56,105 nt of DNA from HXMU1420-2 sp040830545 (GTDB lineage: Bacteria > Pseudomonadota > Alphaproteobacteria > Rhodobacterales > Rhodobacteraceae): NCBI GenBank assembly GCA_040830545.1, contig JBFOMB010000057.1:1-56105 (forward strand), given 5' to 3'. Of this stretch, positions 33,543-42,081 are shown in pieces (the stretch's first letter is position 1; every line of letters starts with the position of its first letter). A program made the translations under genes and the position numbers. The notes under the pieces were generated by a model that made no database searches, had not been told where the DNA came from, and worked only from the letters and a program-made list of their open reading frames with translations.

Positions 33543-33944
33543 TCAGTTAAGGCGTGTCCAGTCCTGACCCCGGCAAATCGCGCCACCTGCGACGCAGCCC
33601 TTCACGGTCAGCTTGTTGCCGCTGAGCGACATCTTGGACCGGTAGGTCTTGTCCGTATCCGGTGCCCAGACCTTGCCACCGGAATAAGACCCGTCGCCCT
33701 TGGCCTGCATGTCCCAGATCAGACGCTTGCCCAGATGTTCATAGTCGCCCGATGACTGCCCGCTGGCATCAAACGCCTTGGCGATCGTGCCGCACAGCGC
33801 GTTGCCACAAGCCCCGATCTGCACATGCAGATAGCCGCCTTCTTCGCCTTCTGCGGTCTTCCACAGCCCCTCTGCCGGATCAGCCGCCCAGGCAGCGCTG
33901 GCCATAACCAATGCGGTGAAAGCGCCAGTAACGAGATGTTTCAT
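33543..33944 (-). CDS. Exported DUF2147 family protein
   Basis: A 133-residue protein with a signal peptide (MKHLVTGAFTALVMASAAWA) followed by the DUF2147 pattern (DPAEGLWKTAEGEEGGYLHVQIGACGNALCGTIAKAFD ... GKRLIWDMQAKGDGSYSGGKVWAPDTDKTYRSKMSLSGNKLTVKGCVAGGAICRGQDWTR). Two conserved Cys pairs probably form disulfides. The fold is lipocalin-like; the role is unknown. Between HxlR and hisA on the minus strand. The start at 33944 gives the signal peptide; the frame continues into the hisA antisense without meaning. Confidence 0.88.
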   Translation of the reverse strand: MKHLVTGAFTALVMASAAWAADPAEGLWKTAEGEEGGYLHVQIGACGNALCGTIAKAFDASGQSSGDYEHLGKRLIWDMQAKGDGSYSGGKVWAPDTDKTYRSKMSLSGNKLTVKGCVAGGAICRGQDWTRLN

Positions 33945-34076
33945 GGGATACCCTCCTCTGTTGCTTGGACACTGACGCCATCCCCCGAGTCGGGCAAGGT
34001 TGACTTGAGGTCCGTTGCATCCACGGGCGGGCCCGTGCCATAGGACGCGCAAATCTCCGCTTGGAAAGGTCCAGAC

Positions 34077-34799
34077 ATGATCCTCTACCCCGCCATCGAC
34101 CTGAAAGACGGCCAGGCCGTGCGCCTGCTGCGGGGCGAGATGGAGCAAGCCACCGTGTTCAACGATGATCCGGCGGCACAGGCGGCGGCCTTTGTGGAGG
34201 CCGGGTGCGAGTGGTTGCATCTGGTGGACTTGAACGGGGCCTTTGCGGGTGAGCCGGTGAATGCGGCCCCGGTTGAGGCCATTCTGGACCGCTGCGATGT
34301 GCCCGCACAGTTGGGGGGCGGTATCCGTGACATGGAGACCATTGAGAGCTGGCTGACCAAGGGGCTGGCGCGGGTGATCCTGGGCACGGTTGCGGTTGAA
34401 GACCCCGATCTGGTGCGCGACGCAGCGCGTGCCTTCCCGGGGCAGGTGGCCGTGGGCATTGACGCACGGGGCGGGCGCGTGGCCACGCGGGGTTGGGCCG
34501 AGGAAACGGATGTCGAAGTCACCGACCTTGCCCGCAGTTTCGAAGACGCAGGTGTGGCGGCGATTATCTACACCGACATCAACCGCGACGGCGCCATGCA
34601 AGGTCCGAACATCCCGGCGACCGAGGCGTTGGCGAGGGCAGTGTCGATCCCCGTTATTGCCTCGGGTGGTGTGAGCGCTTTGGATGACCTCATTGCATTG
34701 CGCGACACGAGCGTGGTGGCTGGCGCGATTTCAGGCCGCGCGCTCTATGACGGGGCGTTGGATCTGAAAGCGGCGCTGTCTGCGCTGAAGGGATCGTGA
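34077..34799 (+). CDS. hisA: ProFAR isomerase HisA
   Basis: A 240-residue TIM-barrel isomerase (step 4 of histidine synthesis: ProFAR to PRFAR). The opening MILYPAIDLKDGQAVRLLRGEMEQATVFN contains the catalytic Asp, and the second phosphate-binding half follows (IIYTDINRDGAMQGPN, IPVIASGGVSALDDLIAL). Its stop overlaps the GTG start of the next membrane-protein gene (GTGA), so they are translationally coupled. Confidence 0.96.
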   Translation: MILYPAIDLKDGQAVRLLRGEMEQATVFNDDPAAQAAAFVEAGCEWLHLVDLNGAFAGEPVNAAPVEAILDRCDVPAQLGGGIRDMETIESWLTKGLARVILGTVAVEDPDLVRDAARAFPGQVAVGIDARGGRVATRGWAEETDVEVTDLARSFEDAGVAAIIYTDINRDGAMQGPNIPATEALARAVSIPVIASGGVSALDDLIALRDTSVVAGAISGRALYDGALDLKAALSALKGS

Positions 34800-35173
34800 G
34801 CACGACCCCTCAGATCATCATTGCGGTCGGCGGAACGCTGGGCGGGATTGGCTTCCTTGTGCTTGCGCGCAGCAAGGGCAATCCGATCTTTACCACGGGC
34901 TTCAGCCGGACGGTTGCCGGGATCATTGGCGGGCTGCTTTTGCTTTTCGTTCTGGTCGAGCTGCCCTACCTCGCCGGGCTGTGCAGCGGAGGGATGGACG
35001 AACCCATTTCCTGCCCCGCGCTGCCGTTCCTGGAAGACGATGTGTATTTCGTTCCCGCCATCCTGCTGATGTACACGTCGATCTTTGTCTTTCCCTTTCT
35101 TGCGGGTCTTGCCATTCTGGCCGAAGCAATCGCGCGCCTTTTCCGGTATTGGGACGCGCGCCACCCGGACTGA
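34796..35173 (+). CDS. Small membrane protein coupled to hisA
   Basis: A 125-residue protein starting at GTG (34796), inside the hisA stop. About four hydrophobic segments are seen (IIIAVGGTLGGIGFLVLA; VAGIIGGLLLLFVLVELPYLAGL; YFVPAILLMYTSIFVFPFLAGLAIL), and two Cys in a loop (LCSGGMDEPISCPAL). No family is recognised. Cotranscription with hisA and the next small membrane gene is likely; a role in histidine metabolism is not implied. Confidence 0.78.
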   Translation: MSTTPQIIIAVGGTLGGIGFLVLARSKGNPIFTTGFSRTVAGIIGGLLLLFVLVELPYLAGLCSGGMDEPISCPALPFLEDDVYFVPAILLMYTSIFVFPFLAGLAILAEAIARLFRYWDARHPD

Positions 35174-35176
35174 CCC

Positions 35177-35464
35177 ATGACGTTGATCAATCGCCTGTTC
35201 CTGATAGCCATGCTGTTGCCGATCGCGATCTGGGCAGGATGCATCGGGTTGGTCATTTTCCTGAGTTCGGTGCAGGGCTGCACGATCCACGAAGGGTTTC
35301 CCAACCCATGTACATTCTTGGGCATGGACTGGTCCCAAACTGCCTATGGCCTGGGTTTATTTGCTGCCTGGGGGCCGCTGATCTTCGGTCCTGTTGTCGC
35401 GGCCATCGGCATGGCCTGGCTGGTCTACTCGGGTGCGGCCCGGTTCCTGAACCGGTGGCGGTAA
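35177..35464 (+). CDS. Second small membrane protein
   Basis: A 95-residue protein starting three bases after the preceding gene. Two or three hydrophobic segments (RLFLIAMLLPIAIWAGCIGLVIFLSS; YGLGLFAAWGPLIFGPVVAAIGMAWLVYS) flank a loop with two Cys (GCTIHEGFPNPCTFLG). The Cys-loop layout resembles that of its upstream neighbour (GLCSGGMDEPISCPALPFL), so the two may be diverged duplicates that work together. No function known to me. Confidence 0.75.
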   Translation: MTLINRLFLIAMLLPIAIWAGCIGLVIFLSSVQGCTIHEGFPNPCTFLGMDWSQTAYGLGLFAAWGPLIFGPVVAAIGMAWLVYSGAARFLNRWR

Positions 35465-35582
35465 ATGGATTTGTCGCCATAGTTTGCCGGAGTTTTGCTG
35501 CCCGCGTTTCGTAAATCTCAAGATTGTGCTAGTCTGACGGAAATAACGGGCAAACCCGACACAGGCAGGCACACAACACAGC

Positions 35583-36968
35583 ATGGCAATTGGACAAGCC
35601 GGCAGTATCACCACGAACTCGCCGACGGAAAACCAGCTGATCACCATTGATCTGGCTGAACCACTGACCAACCCGGTCTTTGCGCTGACCGCCACGAACA
35701 ATGGCGGGCATCAGTATACACTACGGGTTGTTGATCAGACGCTGGATGGGGATGGGAACACCACATCCTTCAGTTTCATCATGGAAGAATGGGAGTATCT
35801 GGACGGCGCTCACCCTGCCACGGAGACGATCAACTGGATCGCTGTCGAAGAGGGCGTGCATACGCTGCCCGACGGGCGGGTGATCGAGGCGGGTACGACG
35901 CCTGTGGGCGACGCTGGAGCCTCGGTCAGTTTCAACGGAAATTACGGCAGCGATACGCCGGTTGTTCTGACCTCGGTCATGTCGAACAACGACACAACCA
36001 CGGTGGACAGTGACCCGCTGAACGTAACGAACTCTGGCTTTGACATCGAGTTGCAGGAAGAAGAAGCCGAAGCCGACGATCATGGCACGGAAACCATTGG
36101 GTGGATTGCGATCCAGCCGGGAGGTGATGCAGCCTCGGGAACAGCCACGCGGGTGGGGGGCGTCGACGACAACACCGATGTGTTGAGCCTGGGTGATACG
36201 TTCAGCGCACCGATTGTCGTGGCAGAGACGCAGACAATCAATGGCGGCAACCCTGAGACAGTCAAAATCGACGGGCTGACCTCGACCACGATTGGTCTTT
36301 ATCTGGAAGAAGAGCAATCTGCTGACAACGAAACCAACCATATCGACGAGGATGTCGGATTCGTCGCCTTCGAATCCGGTCTGATCCCCTGTTTCACGCC
36401 AGGCGCGCAGGTTCGGACGGCACGCGGGCTGGTTGCGGTGGAGAACTTGCAGGCCGGTCAACTGCTGGTGACGCGCGACAATGGTCTGCAACCCTTGCGT
36501 TGGGTGTGTCGCCGGACGTTGGGCACCGATCATTTGGTCCGCAATCCACAGCATAGGCCAGTTCTCATCAAGGCTGGTGCATTGGGCCCGGACCTGCCGG
36601 AGCGTGATCTGCTGGTATCGCCCCAACATCGGATGCTGATGGAGGGCTGGCGGGCCGAGCTGTTTTTCGGCCCTTCCGAAATTCTGGTTCCGGCCCGAGG
36701 TTTCGTGAATGACCAGACCGTGACGCTGGCACCGAAAACGAAACCGGTGACCTATCTTCATTTGCTTCTGGACCGGCACGAAGTGATCTGCGTGAACGGG
36801 GCCTGGACGGAAAGCCTGCACGCCGGGCAGCTGTCCAAAGGGCTGATGCCGGATGCGGCACGAGAAGAACTGTTTCAACTATTCCCGAATTTGCGATCTT
36901 ACGCTCAAAGCTTTGGAGCCACCATCCGCCCCGTTGCCACCGTGCGCGAAGCGATGGTGCTGAACTGA
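35583..36968 (+). CDS. Hint-domain protein with two N-terminal repeats
   Basis: A 461-residue protein. Residues 1-265 form two similar beta-rich modules, each ending in a TETINWIAVEEG / TETIGWIAIQPGG block, like H-type lectin-related repeats. From Cys270 (IPCFTPGAQVRTARGLVAVENLQAGQLLVTRDNG) a Hint domain of the bacterial Hint_2 class begins, with RNPQHRPVLI and LVSPQHRMLMEGWRAELFFG as the later blocks. Hint domains can self-cleave after the Cys; here cleavage would release the lectin-like part. No signal peptide is seen, so secretion, if any, would need a type I or other non-Sec route. The gene sits between hisA and hisF. Confidence 0.85.
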   Translation: MAIGQAGSITTNSPTENQLITIDLAEPLTNPVFALTATNNGGHQYTLRVVDQTLDGDGNTTSFSFIMEEWEYLDGAHPATETINWIAVEEGVHTLPDGRVIEAGTTPVGDAGASVSFNGNYGSDTPVVLTSVMSNNDTTTVDSDPLNVTNSGFDIELQEEEAEADDHGTETIGWIAIQPGGDAASGTATRVGGVDDNTDVLSLGDTFSAPIVVAETQTINGGNPETVKIDGLTSTTIGLYLEEEQSADNETNHIDEDVGFVAFESGLIPCFTPGAQVRTARGLVAVENLQAGQLLVTRDNGLQPLRWVCRRTLGTDHLVRNPQHRPVLIKAGALGPDLPERDLLVSPQHRMLMEGWRAELFFGPSEILVPARGFVNDQTVTLAPKTKPVTYLHLLLDRHEVICVNGAWTESLHAGQLSKGLMPDAAREELFQLFPNLRSYAQSFGATIRPVATVREAMVLN

Positions 36969-37045
36969 GGCCATCCCTTCGGATGTGGGTTTTCCTCGAT
37001 CTCGCAAACCCCTAATAAGGCGCGAACCAAGGCAGGGCGCGTATT

Positions 37046-37807
37046 ATGCTCAAAACCCGTATCATTCCATGTCTGGACGTTGCTGACGGTCGCGTCGTCA
37101 AAGGCGTGAATTTTGTCGATCTGGTTGACGCGGGCGATCCGGTGGACGCAGCGCGGGCCTATGATGCGGCGGGCGCGGACGAGCTGTGTTTTCTGGACAT
37201 CCACGCGACCCACGAAAACCGTGGGACGATGTTTGATGTGGTCCAGCGCACGGCGGAGCAATGTTACATCCCGCTGACCGTGGGCGGGGGGGTGCGCACG
37301 ACCAGTGATGTGCGCGATCTGCTGCTGGCGGGGGCCGACAAGGTCAGCTTCAACTCTGCCGCCGTGGCCAACCCGGATGTGATTGCCGAAGCTGCAGATC
37401 AGTTCGGCAGCCAGTGCATTGTCTGCGCCATTGATGCGAAGACGGTGGAACCGGGGCGATGGGAGATTTTCACCCATGGCGGTCGCCGCGAAACCGGGAT
37501 TGATGCGGTGGAGTTTGCGCGGACCGTTGCCGCCAAGGGAGCTGGTGAAATCCTGCTGACCTCCATGGATCGCGACGGCACGCGGGCGGGATTCAACCTG
37601 CCGCTGACGCGTGCGATTTCGGATGCGGTGGACGTGCCAGTGATCGCCAGCGGCGGGGTCGGGACCTTGCAGCATCTTGTGGACGGTGTGACCGAAGGCG
37701 GGGCGAGCGCGGTGCTGGCGGCCTCGATCTTCCATTTTGGCGACTATTCGATCCGCGAGGCAAAAGAGTACATGGCCGCTGCGGGCATTCCGATGAGGCT
37801 GACATGA
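37046..37807 (+). CDS. hisF: Imidazole glycerol phosphate synthase cyclase subunit HisF
   Basis: A 253-residue TIM barrel. IPCLDVADGRVVKGVNFVDL holds the first catalytic Asp, and GAGEILLTSMDRDGTRAGFNLPLTRAISDAVDVPVIASGGVG the second. It forms IGP and AICAR from PRFAR using ammonia from HisH. Four-base ATGA overlap with hisE. It follows the Hint gene after 77 bases that contain no obvious strong terminator, so it may be expressed from the same transcript. Confidence 0.96.
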   Translation: MLKTRIIPCLDVADGRVVKGVNFVDLVDAGDPVDAARAYDAAGADELCFLDIHATHENRGTMFDVVQRTAEQCYIPLTVGGGVRTTSDVRDLLLAGADKVSFNSAAVANPDVIAEAADQFGSQCIVCAIDAKTVEPGRWEIFTHGGRRETGIDAVEFARTVAAKGAGEILLTSMDRDGTRAGFNLPLTRAISDAVDVPVIASGGVGTLQHLVDGVTEGGASAVLAASIFHFGDYSIREAKEYMAAAGIPMRLT

Positions 37808-38115
37808 GCGTTCTGGATGATCTCGAAGCAATCATTCGATCCCGCAAGGATGCAGACCCCGACAGCAGTTGGACGGCTAAGCTGTTGGCCAAGGGACCCG
37901 AGAAATGTGCCGAGAAGTTCGGGGAAGAGGCGGTTGAGGCCATTATTGAAGCGGTCAAGGGCGATCAGGCCAAACTGACGTCCGAGGCGGCGGATGTACT
38001 CTACCACCTGCTGGTCATGCTGGCGGCGCGGGACGTGGCGCTGGCGGATGTTTTGGCCGAACTGGAGCAGCGACAGGGCCAGAGCGGTATCGCTGAGAAG
38101 GCGGCGCGTGGCTGA
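37804..38115 (+). CDS. hisE: Phosphoribosyl-ATP pyrophosphatase HisE
   Basis: A 103-residue all-helical PRA-PH (step 2 of histidine synthesis). The signature SWTAKLLAKGPEKCAEKFGEEAVEAIIEAVKGD with the EEAVE metal-binding acidic residues and SEAADVLYHLLVMLAARDV is typical. HisI is not fused here. The end of the his genes is marked by a GC palindrome (38131-38153). Confidence 0.95.
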   Translation: MSVLDDLEAIIRSRKDADPDSSWTAKLLAKGPEKCAEKFGEEAVEAIIEAVKGDQAKLTSEAADVLYHLLVMLAARDVALADVLAELEQRQGQSGIAEKAARG

Positions 38116-38130
38116 CCGCTTGACGTGAGA

Positions 38131-38153
38131 GGCCCCGGATCAGGTCCGGGGCC
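38131..38153. repeat. REP-like GC palindrome with TCAGG centre, copy 1
   Basis: GGCCCCGGA-TCAGG-TCCGGGGCC: 9-bp arms and a 5-base centre, located between the convergent hisE and cytochrome P460 genes. A related copy with the same TCAGG centre lies at 54966-54988. Probable dispersed palindromic repeat or factor-dependent terminator. Confidence 0.7.
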
Positions 38154-38180
38154 GCGTCCCGTGCCCGGATCGGGATTTGA

Positions 38181-38801
38181 TTATTCGGCGATCAGGTAGT
38201 CTTCTGGCACACCAAATGTGAAATCCCGTTCGGGCACTTGGGCGTGACAGTCATGGCAATAGGCAACCTTGCCCGCGCGCGTGCCTTGGGTATCGCCGAA
38301 AATTGACCCGTCTGGCATGACCATGACATAGCGCCAATCGCCGGTTTCGGGGCTGGTCCCCGAGCTGAGTTTTTCCATCACGAAGACGGCTGCGGGGAAC
38401 ACGCGACCTTCATCCGTGACGGTCAGGCTGTCTTTGACCAGCACGGACCCTTCCGGCAGAAACGCACCTTCTTCCAGCGTTGCATACCCCTCCGCGGTGC
38501 TATTGGCGAAGTTGTTGACATATCGCTGGCCATGGGTGGCGGAAATGTAAGGCGCATCATTCAGCAGCGGCCAGTCCTGGTAATCCGCCAACACACCCAT
38601 GCCGGCTCCGGCATATCCCCGCGCCATTCGGTCCTTTATCTGGTCATAGATCTGACGAGCATCGTCCTTGCTCAGGTCTGCCGGGTTTTCCAACGTGATA
38701 TGGGCGCTGTCAGATTCAGACTGGGCATGGACAGTCTCGCCCGTACCCCACAGCGCCAGCGTGATCATCAGGGCGGAGGGAATGGAACGAAGGTTGGGCA
38801 T
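38181..38801 (-). CDS. Exported cytochrome P460 family protein
   Basis: A 206-residue periplasmic haem protein. The signal peptide (MPNLRSIPSALMITLALWGTGETVHA) is followed by the P460 core, and the c-type haem motif CHDCH lies near residue 182 (VAYCHDCHAQVPE). In nitrifiers cytochrome P460 oxidises hydroxylamine, but alphaproteobacterial homologues such as this may bind NO or H2O2 or transfer electrons. No cross-link Lys can be identified with certainty. The start at 38801 gives a good signal peptide; the upstream frame does not. Convergent with hisE. Confidence 0.85.
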   Translation of the reverse strand: MPNLRSIPSALMITLALWGTGETVHAQSESDSAHITLENPADLSKDDARQIYDQIKDRMARGYAGAGMGVLADYQDWPLLNDAPYISATHGQRYVNNFANSTAEGYATLEEGAFLPEGSVLVKDSLTVTDEGRVFPAAVFVMEKLSSGTSPETGDWRYVMVMPDGSIFGDTQGTRAGKVAYCHDCHAQVPERDFTFGVPEDYLIAE

Positions 38802-38940
38802 TCGGGTCTCCCTGCTTTGCTCGGGAACGGACGACACCGTTCCTTTACCGAAATAGGGAGCCCAAGAGGGGGTTGCACCTGCCGAACGCGCGGCGGGTGA
38901 TGGTTTCACTGTCTTGTGCGGGGACGTGATCGAATAAGGT

Positions 38941-39717
38941 TCAGGCGTCGAACCCGACCGAGACGGTGCCGATGCCGTCGATCTCTACCCGGACTTCGGA
39001 ACCCGAGGGGACCGGGTGCATCGCCGCAAACGCGCCGCTCATGACATAGTCGCCTGACTTGAGCGGATGCCCGCGCTTGGCCAGATTGCGGGCCAGCCAG
39101 ACCAGAGCAGGCAAGGGGCCGCCATGGGTGGCAGCGCCTGCGCCGACTGCGACCTCTTCGCCATCGACGAACATTTTCATCGTGGCCTTGTCCAGCTCTG
39201 CCGGGTCCACACCCGGCACAGGCGCTCCGCAAACAAACCAGGCAGCGGCAACGTTTTCGGCCAGCATGTCGAGAGGTCCACCGGTCCAACCGTCAAAACG
39301 GCTGTCCACAACTTCGATCGCGGGCATAACCTCGGCGATCGCCGCCAATGCAGCCTCTTCGCTCAGGTCAGGAACATCCAGGTCTGCGCCCAGACGGAAG
39401 CAGATTTCCGCTTCGACCCGAGGTTGACGGTGATCGCCTGCTGCGATTTGCGCGCCGTCCCGCAGCATCATGTGTGAATAGAGAATGCCCGAAACAGGTT
39501 CGCTCAGCCCGAATGCTGCTTGCGCGGCTGCTGCGCTCAATCCGATTTTCGCACCGGCCCGGGCGTGCCCAGCCTTGTCCAGTGCATCAACCACGCCGTC
39601 CTGCACCGAATAGGCATCCTCCAGCGTGAACGTCACACCGCCTTCACCCGGGGCGGCAATCAGGTCGCGGTTCAGGACTGCGGCGGCAATGCGCGCGGTT
39701 TCGTCGGTCAGGCTCAT
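38941..39717 (-). CDS. 2-keto-4-pentenoate hydratase / FAH-family protein
   Basis: A 258-residue protein of the fumarylacetoacetase C-terminal/hydratase family: KIGLSAAAAQAAFGLSEPVSGILYSHMML, RVEAEICFRLGADLD (metal-binding Glu residues), ATHGGPLPALVWLARNLAKRGHPLKSGDYVMSG, and SEVRVEIDGIGTVSVGF. It adds water to, or decarboxylates, unsaturated 2-oxo acids from aromatic meta-cleavage pathways. Start at 39717 (MSLTDET) has GGAGAT upstream. It stands alone, so the wider pathway is not shown here. Confidence 0.87.
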   Translation of the reverse strand: MSLTDETARIAAAVLNRDLIAAPGEGGVTFTLEDAYSVQDGVVDALDKAGHARAGAKIGLSAAAAQAAFGLSEPVSGILYSHMMLRDGAQIAAGDHRQPRVEAEICFRLGADLDVPDLSEEAALAAIAEVMPAIEVVDSRFDGWTGGPLDMLAENVAAAWFVCGAPVPGVDPAELDKATMKMFVDGEEVAVGAGAATHGGPLPALVWLARNLAKRGHPLKSGDYVMSGAFAAMHPVPSGSEVRVEIDGIGTVSVGFDA

Positions 39718-39951
39718 CAAAATCTCCAAGTGTGTCTGGTCCGGGCCAATACCTAGCGAATTCTACAACTTTGGCGACCACAAATCCGCGCGACGCCCTG
39801 TGCCCCATCGCACAAGCGTTCCCAATTCGGACACAGTTCGCCCTGATTATTTCTTGAAACGCTCCAAAAATCCCCAAACTGCCCGCCTATCCATAGGTCC
39901 AGTCACAAGTGTCATCGGTACCCAACCAAAACACAAAACAGGCAGGAAGCC

Positions 39952-40812
39952 GTGACGGGACCCGAGCAACCCATCGTCATGCGCGAACCCGATTGGGAAG
40001 CGCGCATACGCCATATCCTGACCACATCCGGTCGGGCGATTGCTGACATTCTTGTACCCAATGGTCGGATGGAGGAGATCGAGGCATCGCTGATCAAGAT
40101 GTCGGACCAGAGTTTTTGCGCCCGGCTGACGCTGGGGTCAAAAACCGCGTTTCTCAAATCCTATGATGGGGATCGACCGGGCACGCTGTTGGCGTTCAAC
40201 CGTGAACGAGATGTGCTGGCGGCGATGAAAACCTCAGGCTTGGTGCCACGATTGCACATCGTGTCCGAGGCGCAGCGCTGGTTGTTGATGGAGGAAATCC
40301 CGCGAAGGTCAAGCGAACTGTCAGCCTACCTGGCACCCGACGACTTCGGTTATCGCGTTGGCACATGGATTGCCGAGTTCGAGGCCATAGCGCCGTTTCA
40401 GGCGGGTGCGGGCAACTGGCTGGGCTACCTGCAGAAACTAGGGCTTGGGCCACAGGTGCTGCGGATCGAAAATGCGGCGGATACCTTGCGACAGATCCCG
40501 CTGTGCGGGTCCGTGATCGCGCGCAATGATGCGACGCTGCACAATTACCTGCTGACGCCCGAAAATCGGCTGATTGGCTGCGATTTCGAATCCGCCAGCC
40601 TGAAACCTAGGGGCTGGGAATATCTGATGACCTGGCACTCTCTGATGGAGCGCTATGGCGACTACGCGGGTGATGCGATTGATGCCCTGTCTGATGGGTT
40701 CGACAAATCCCACCGTGGTGGGCTGATCTCCGACGAACTGAACCACGTCGCGCGCATACTGTTCCTGGCACGGTTCCTGCAATTGCAGGACGTGGATCGG
40801 AGGGTCGCCTAA
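39952..40812 (+). CDS. APH-like phosphotransferase with Arg in place of catalytic-loop His
   Basis: A 286-residue protein with the aminoglycoside/choline kinase-like layout: ATP-binding Lys69 (AFLKSYDG), a Glu in FNRERDVLAAM, the hinge LLMEEIP, catalytic Asp193 and Asn198 (RNDATLHNYL), and metal Asp211 (GCDFESASL). The usual HxDxxxxN loop reads RxDxxxxN here. The frame starts with GTG at 39952 after an AGGAAG ribosome site. Its stop overlaps the start of the Hint gene by one base (TAATG), so the kinase and Hint protein are made together. Substrate unknown. Confidence 0.83.
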   Translation: MTGPEQPIVMREPDWEARIRHILTTSGRAIADILVPNGRMEEIEASLIKMSDQSFCARLTLGSKTAFLKSYDGDRPGTLLAFNRERDVLAAMKTSGLVPRLHIVSEAQRWLLMEEIPRRSSELSAYLAPDDFGYRVGTWIAEFEAIAPFQAGAGNWLGYLQKLGLGPQVLRIENAADTLRQIPLCGSVIARNDATLHNYLLTPENRLIGCDFESASLKPRGWEYLMTWHSLMERYGDYAGDAIDALSDGFDKSHRGGLISDELNHVARILFLARFLQLQDVDRRVA

Positions 40813-41837
40813 TGCCGACGCAAACCGTGACCGTGTCCCTCAGTGGGGGCGATGATGACGATACTATCGAAATCAAGGGTAAAGATCTGACAGACACCGG
40901 AGGCGCATCCGTTGTTGAGAACCACACACAAATTGTGACGATTTTGGACGGTGGACAGATCGGTGAGGATGACGATGACGACGAACGACCGACATTCGAG
41001 TTCGCGTTTTTCGGAAAGTCGGCAACCGATGCTGACCAATTCCTCCTGGATCTCAGCGGTTTCGACGACGATTTTGACATTGCAGTAAAAAGCCAGAAGT
41101 CCGACGATGTCTGGCGCATCAGCGGGTTCGACAGTTATGTGCGCGTCGGGAACGTCTGGACCTTTACCTACACAGGAACGGACGGCGAGTTGCATGAGGT
41201 CTCCATCGACGCCGAGTCGACGAACGGAACAGGGATCGCAACTGTGGTGGTCTGTTTCGTGCGTGGCGCACGCATCCTGACGCCGAATGGTGAAGTCGCT
41301 GTTGAGTTGCTGAAGCAGGGTGACCAGGTTGTTTGTGGTGACGGCACGGCCCGGGACATCTGCTGGGTTGGCAGCCGGAAACTGGACAGCGACGCTTTGC
41401 GCGAAAACCCAAAGCTGAAACCTGTCAATTTCCAACCCAATGCCTTGGGAGACGGTCAGCCAAACCGCGAAATGCAGCTGTCGCCCCAGCATCGCGTGCT
41501 TTTGCGCGACTGGCGCGCGGAACTGTTGTTTGGCGAAAGCGAAGTGCTGGCTCCGGCCCACGCGCTGATGAATGACACGACAATCACGCGCGATCATTCC
41601 TGTGACCCGGTGGAGTATTTCCACATCTTGTTGGATGGGCATCACACAGTGTTCGCTGACGGAATGGAATGTGAAACGCTCATGCCCGCAGAACTGGCCG
41701 TGTCAGCGCTGGACGGCGCGGCGCGGGAAGAAATCTTCGTTTTGTTCCCGGAACTGGCGGCTAATTTGTCCGATTACGGGCCTTTATATCGACGGGGGCT
41801 GAAGAATTATGAAACAGCAGTGCTGCGAGAGGATTGA
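40812..41837 (+). CDS. Hint-domain protein coupled to the APH-like kinase
   Basis: A 341-residue protein. The N-terminal 145 residues are acidic and beta-rich (SGGDDDDTIEIKGKDL; GQIGEDDDDDERPTFEF), reminiscent of calcium-binding secreted domains. Cys148 starts the Hint domain (VCFVRGARILTPNGEVAVELLKQGDQVVCGDG), with LSPQHRVLLRDWRAELLFGESEVLAPAHALMND later. It shares its Hint core with the protein at 35583-36968, but the N-terminal parts are unrelated by eye. One-base overlap with the kinase gene. No Sec signal. Confidence 0.85.
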   Translation: MPTQTVTVSLSGGDDDDTIEIKGKDLTDTGGASVVENHTQIVTILDGGQIGEDDDDDERPTFEFAFFGKSATDADQFLLDLSGFDDDFDIAVKSQKSDDVWRISGFDSYVRVGNVWTFTYTGTDGELHEVSIDAESTNGTGIATVVVCFVRGARILTPNGEVAVELLKQGDQVVCGDGTARDICWVGSRKLDSDALRENPKLKPVNFQPNALGDGQPNREMQLSPQHRVLLRDWRAELLFGESEVLAPAHALMNDTTITRDHSCDPVEYFHILLDGHHTVFADGMECETLMPAELAVSALDGAAREEIFVLFPELAANLSDYGPLYRRGLKNYETAVLRED

Positions 41838-41918
41838 TCAGCCAGACAGCACGCGTGATTCTGTTTGTAATGATTTCAACCGGTTTTCCAAAAAAACTCG
41901 ATTCAGAGGTTGAAGAGC

Positions 41919-42074
41919 ATGGAACTGAACAATCAAGCGGCGACACGCCAACCCCAAACCACACGGATTCCCAATCTGCACATTCCCCGTCGTCCAGTGA
42001 TCGACGCTTACGATCAATATCTCAGCCGGATCGCCGCTGAGATGGGTAGCAAGGAACAGGTGCAACGTTCCTGA
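41919..42074 (+). CDS. Possible 51-residue protein
   Basis: An open frame starts MELNNQAATRQPQTTRIPNL and ends KEQVQRS. An AGAGG site lies nine bases upstream. The C-terminal half (DAYDQYLSRIAAEMGSKE) reads as a short amphipathic helix. It follows the Hint gene by 81 bases on the same strand. A competing frame starting at 41834 gives a Ser/Arg/Pro-rich product with no helix and is judged less likely. Confidence 0.5.
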   Translation: MELNNQAATRQPQTTRIPNLHIPRRPVIDAYDQYLSRIAAEMGSKEQVQRS

Positions 42075-42081
42075 AACAGTT

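Noticed and set aside
35721..36878. 385-codon minus-strand frame opposite the first Hint gene
   Set aside because: Antisense to a well-supported Hint protein and no recognisable motif.
41834..42040. 68-codon frame after the second Hint gene
   Set aside because: Its product is Ser/Pro/Arg-rich and low complexity; the shorter frame at 41919 in another phase has a better ribosome site and composition.
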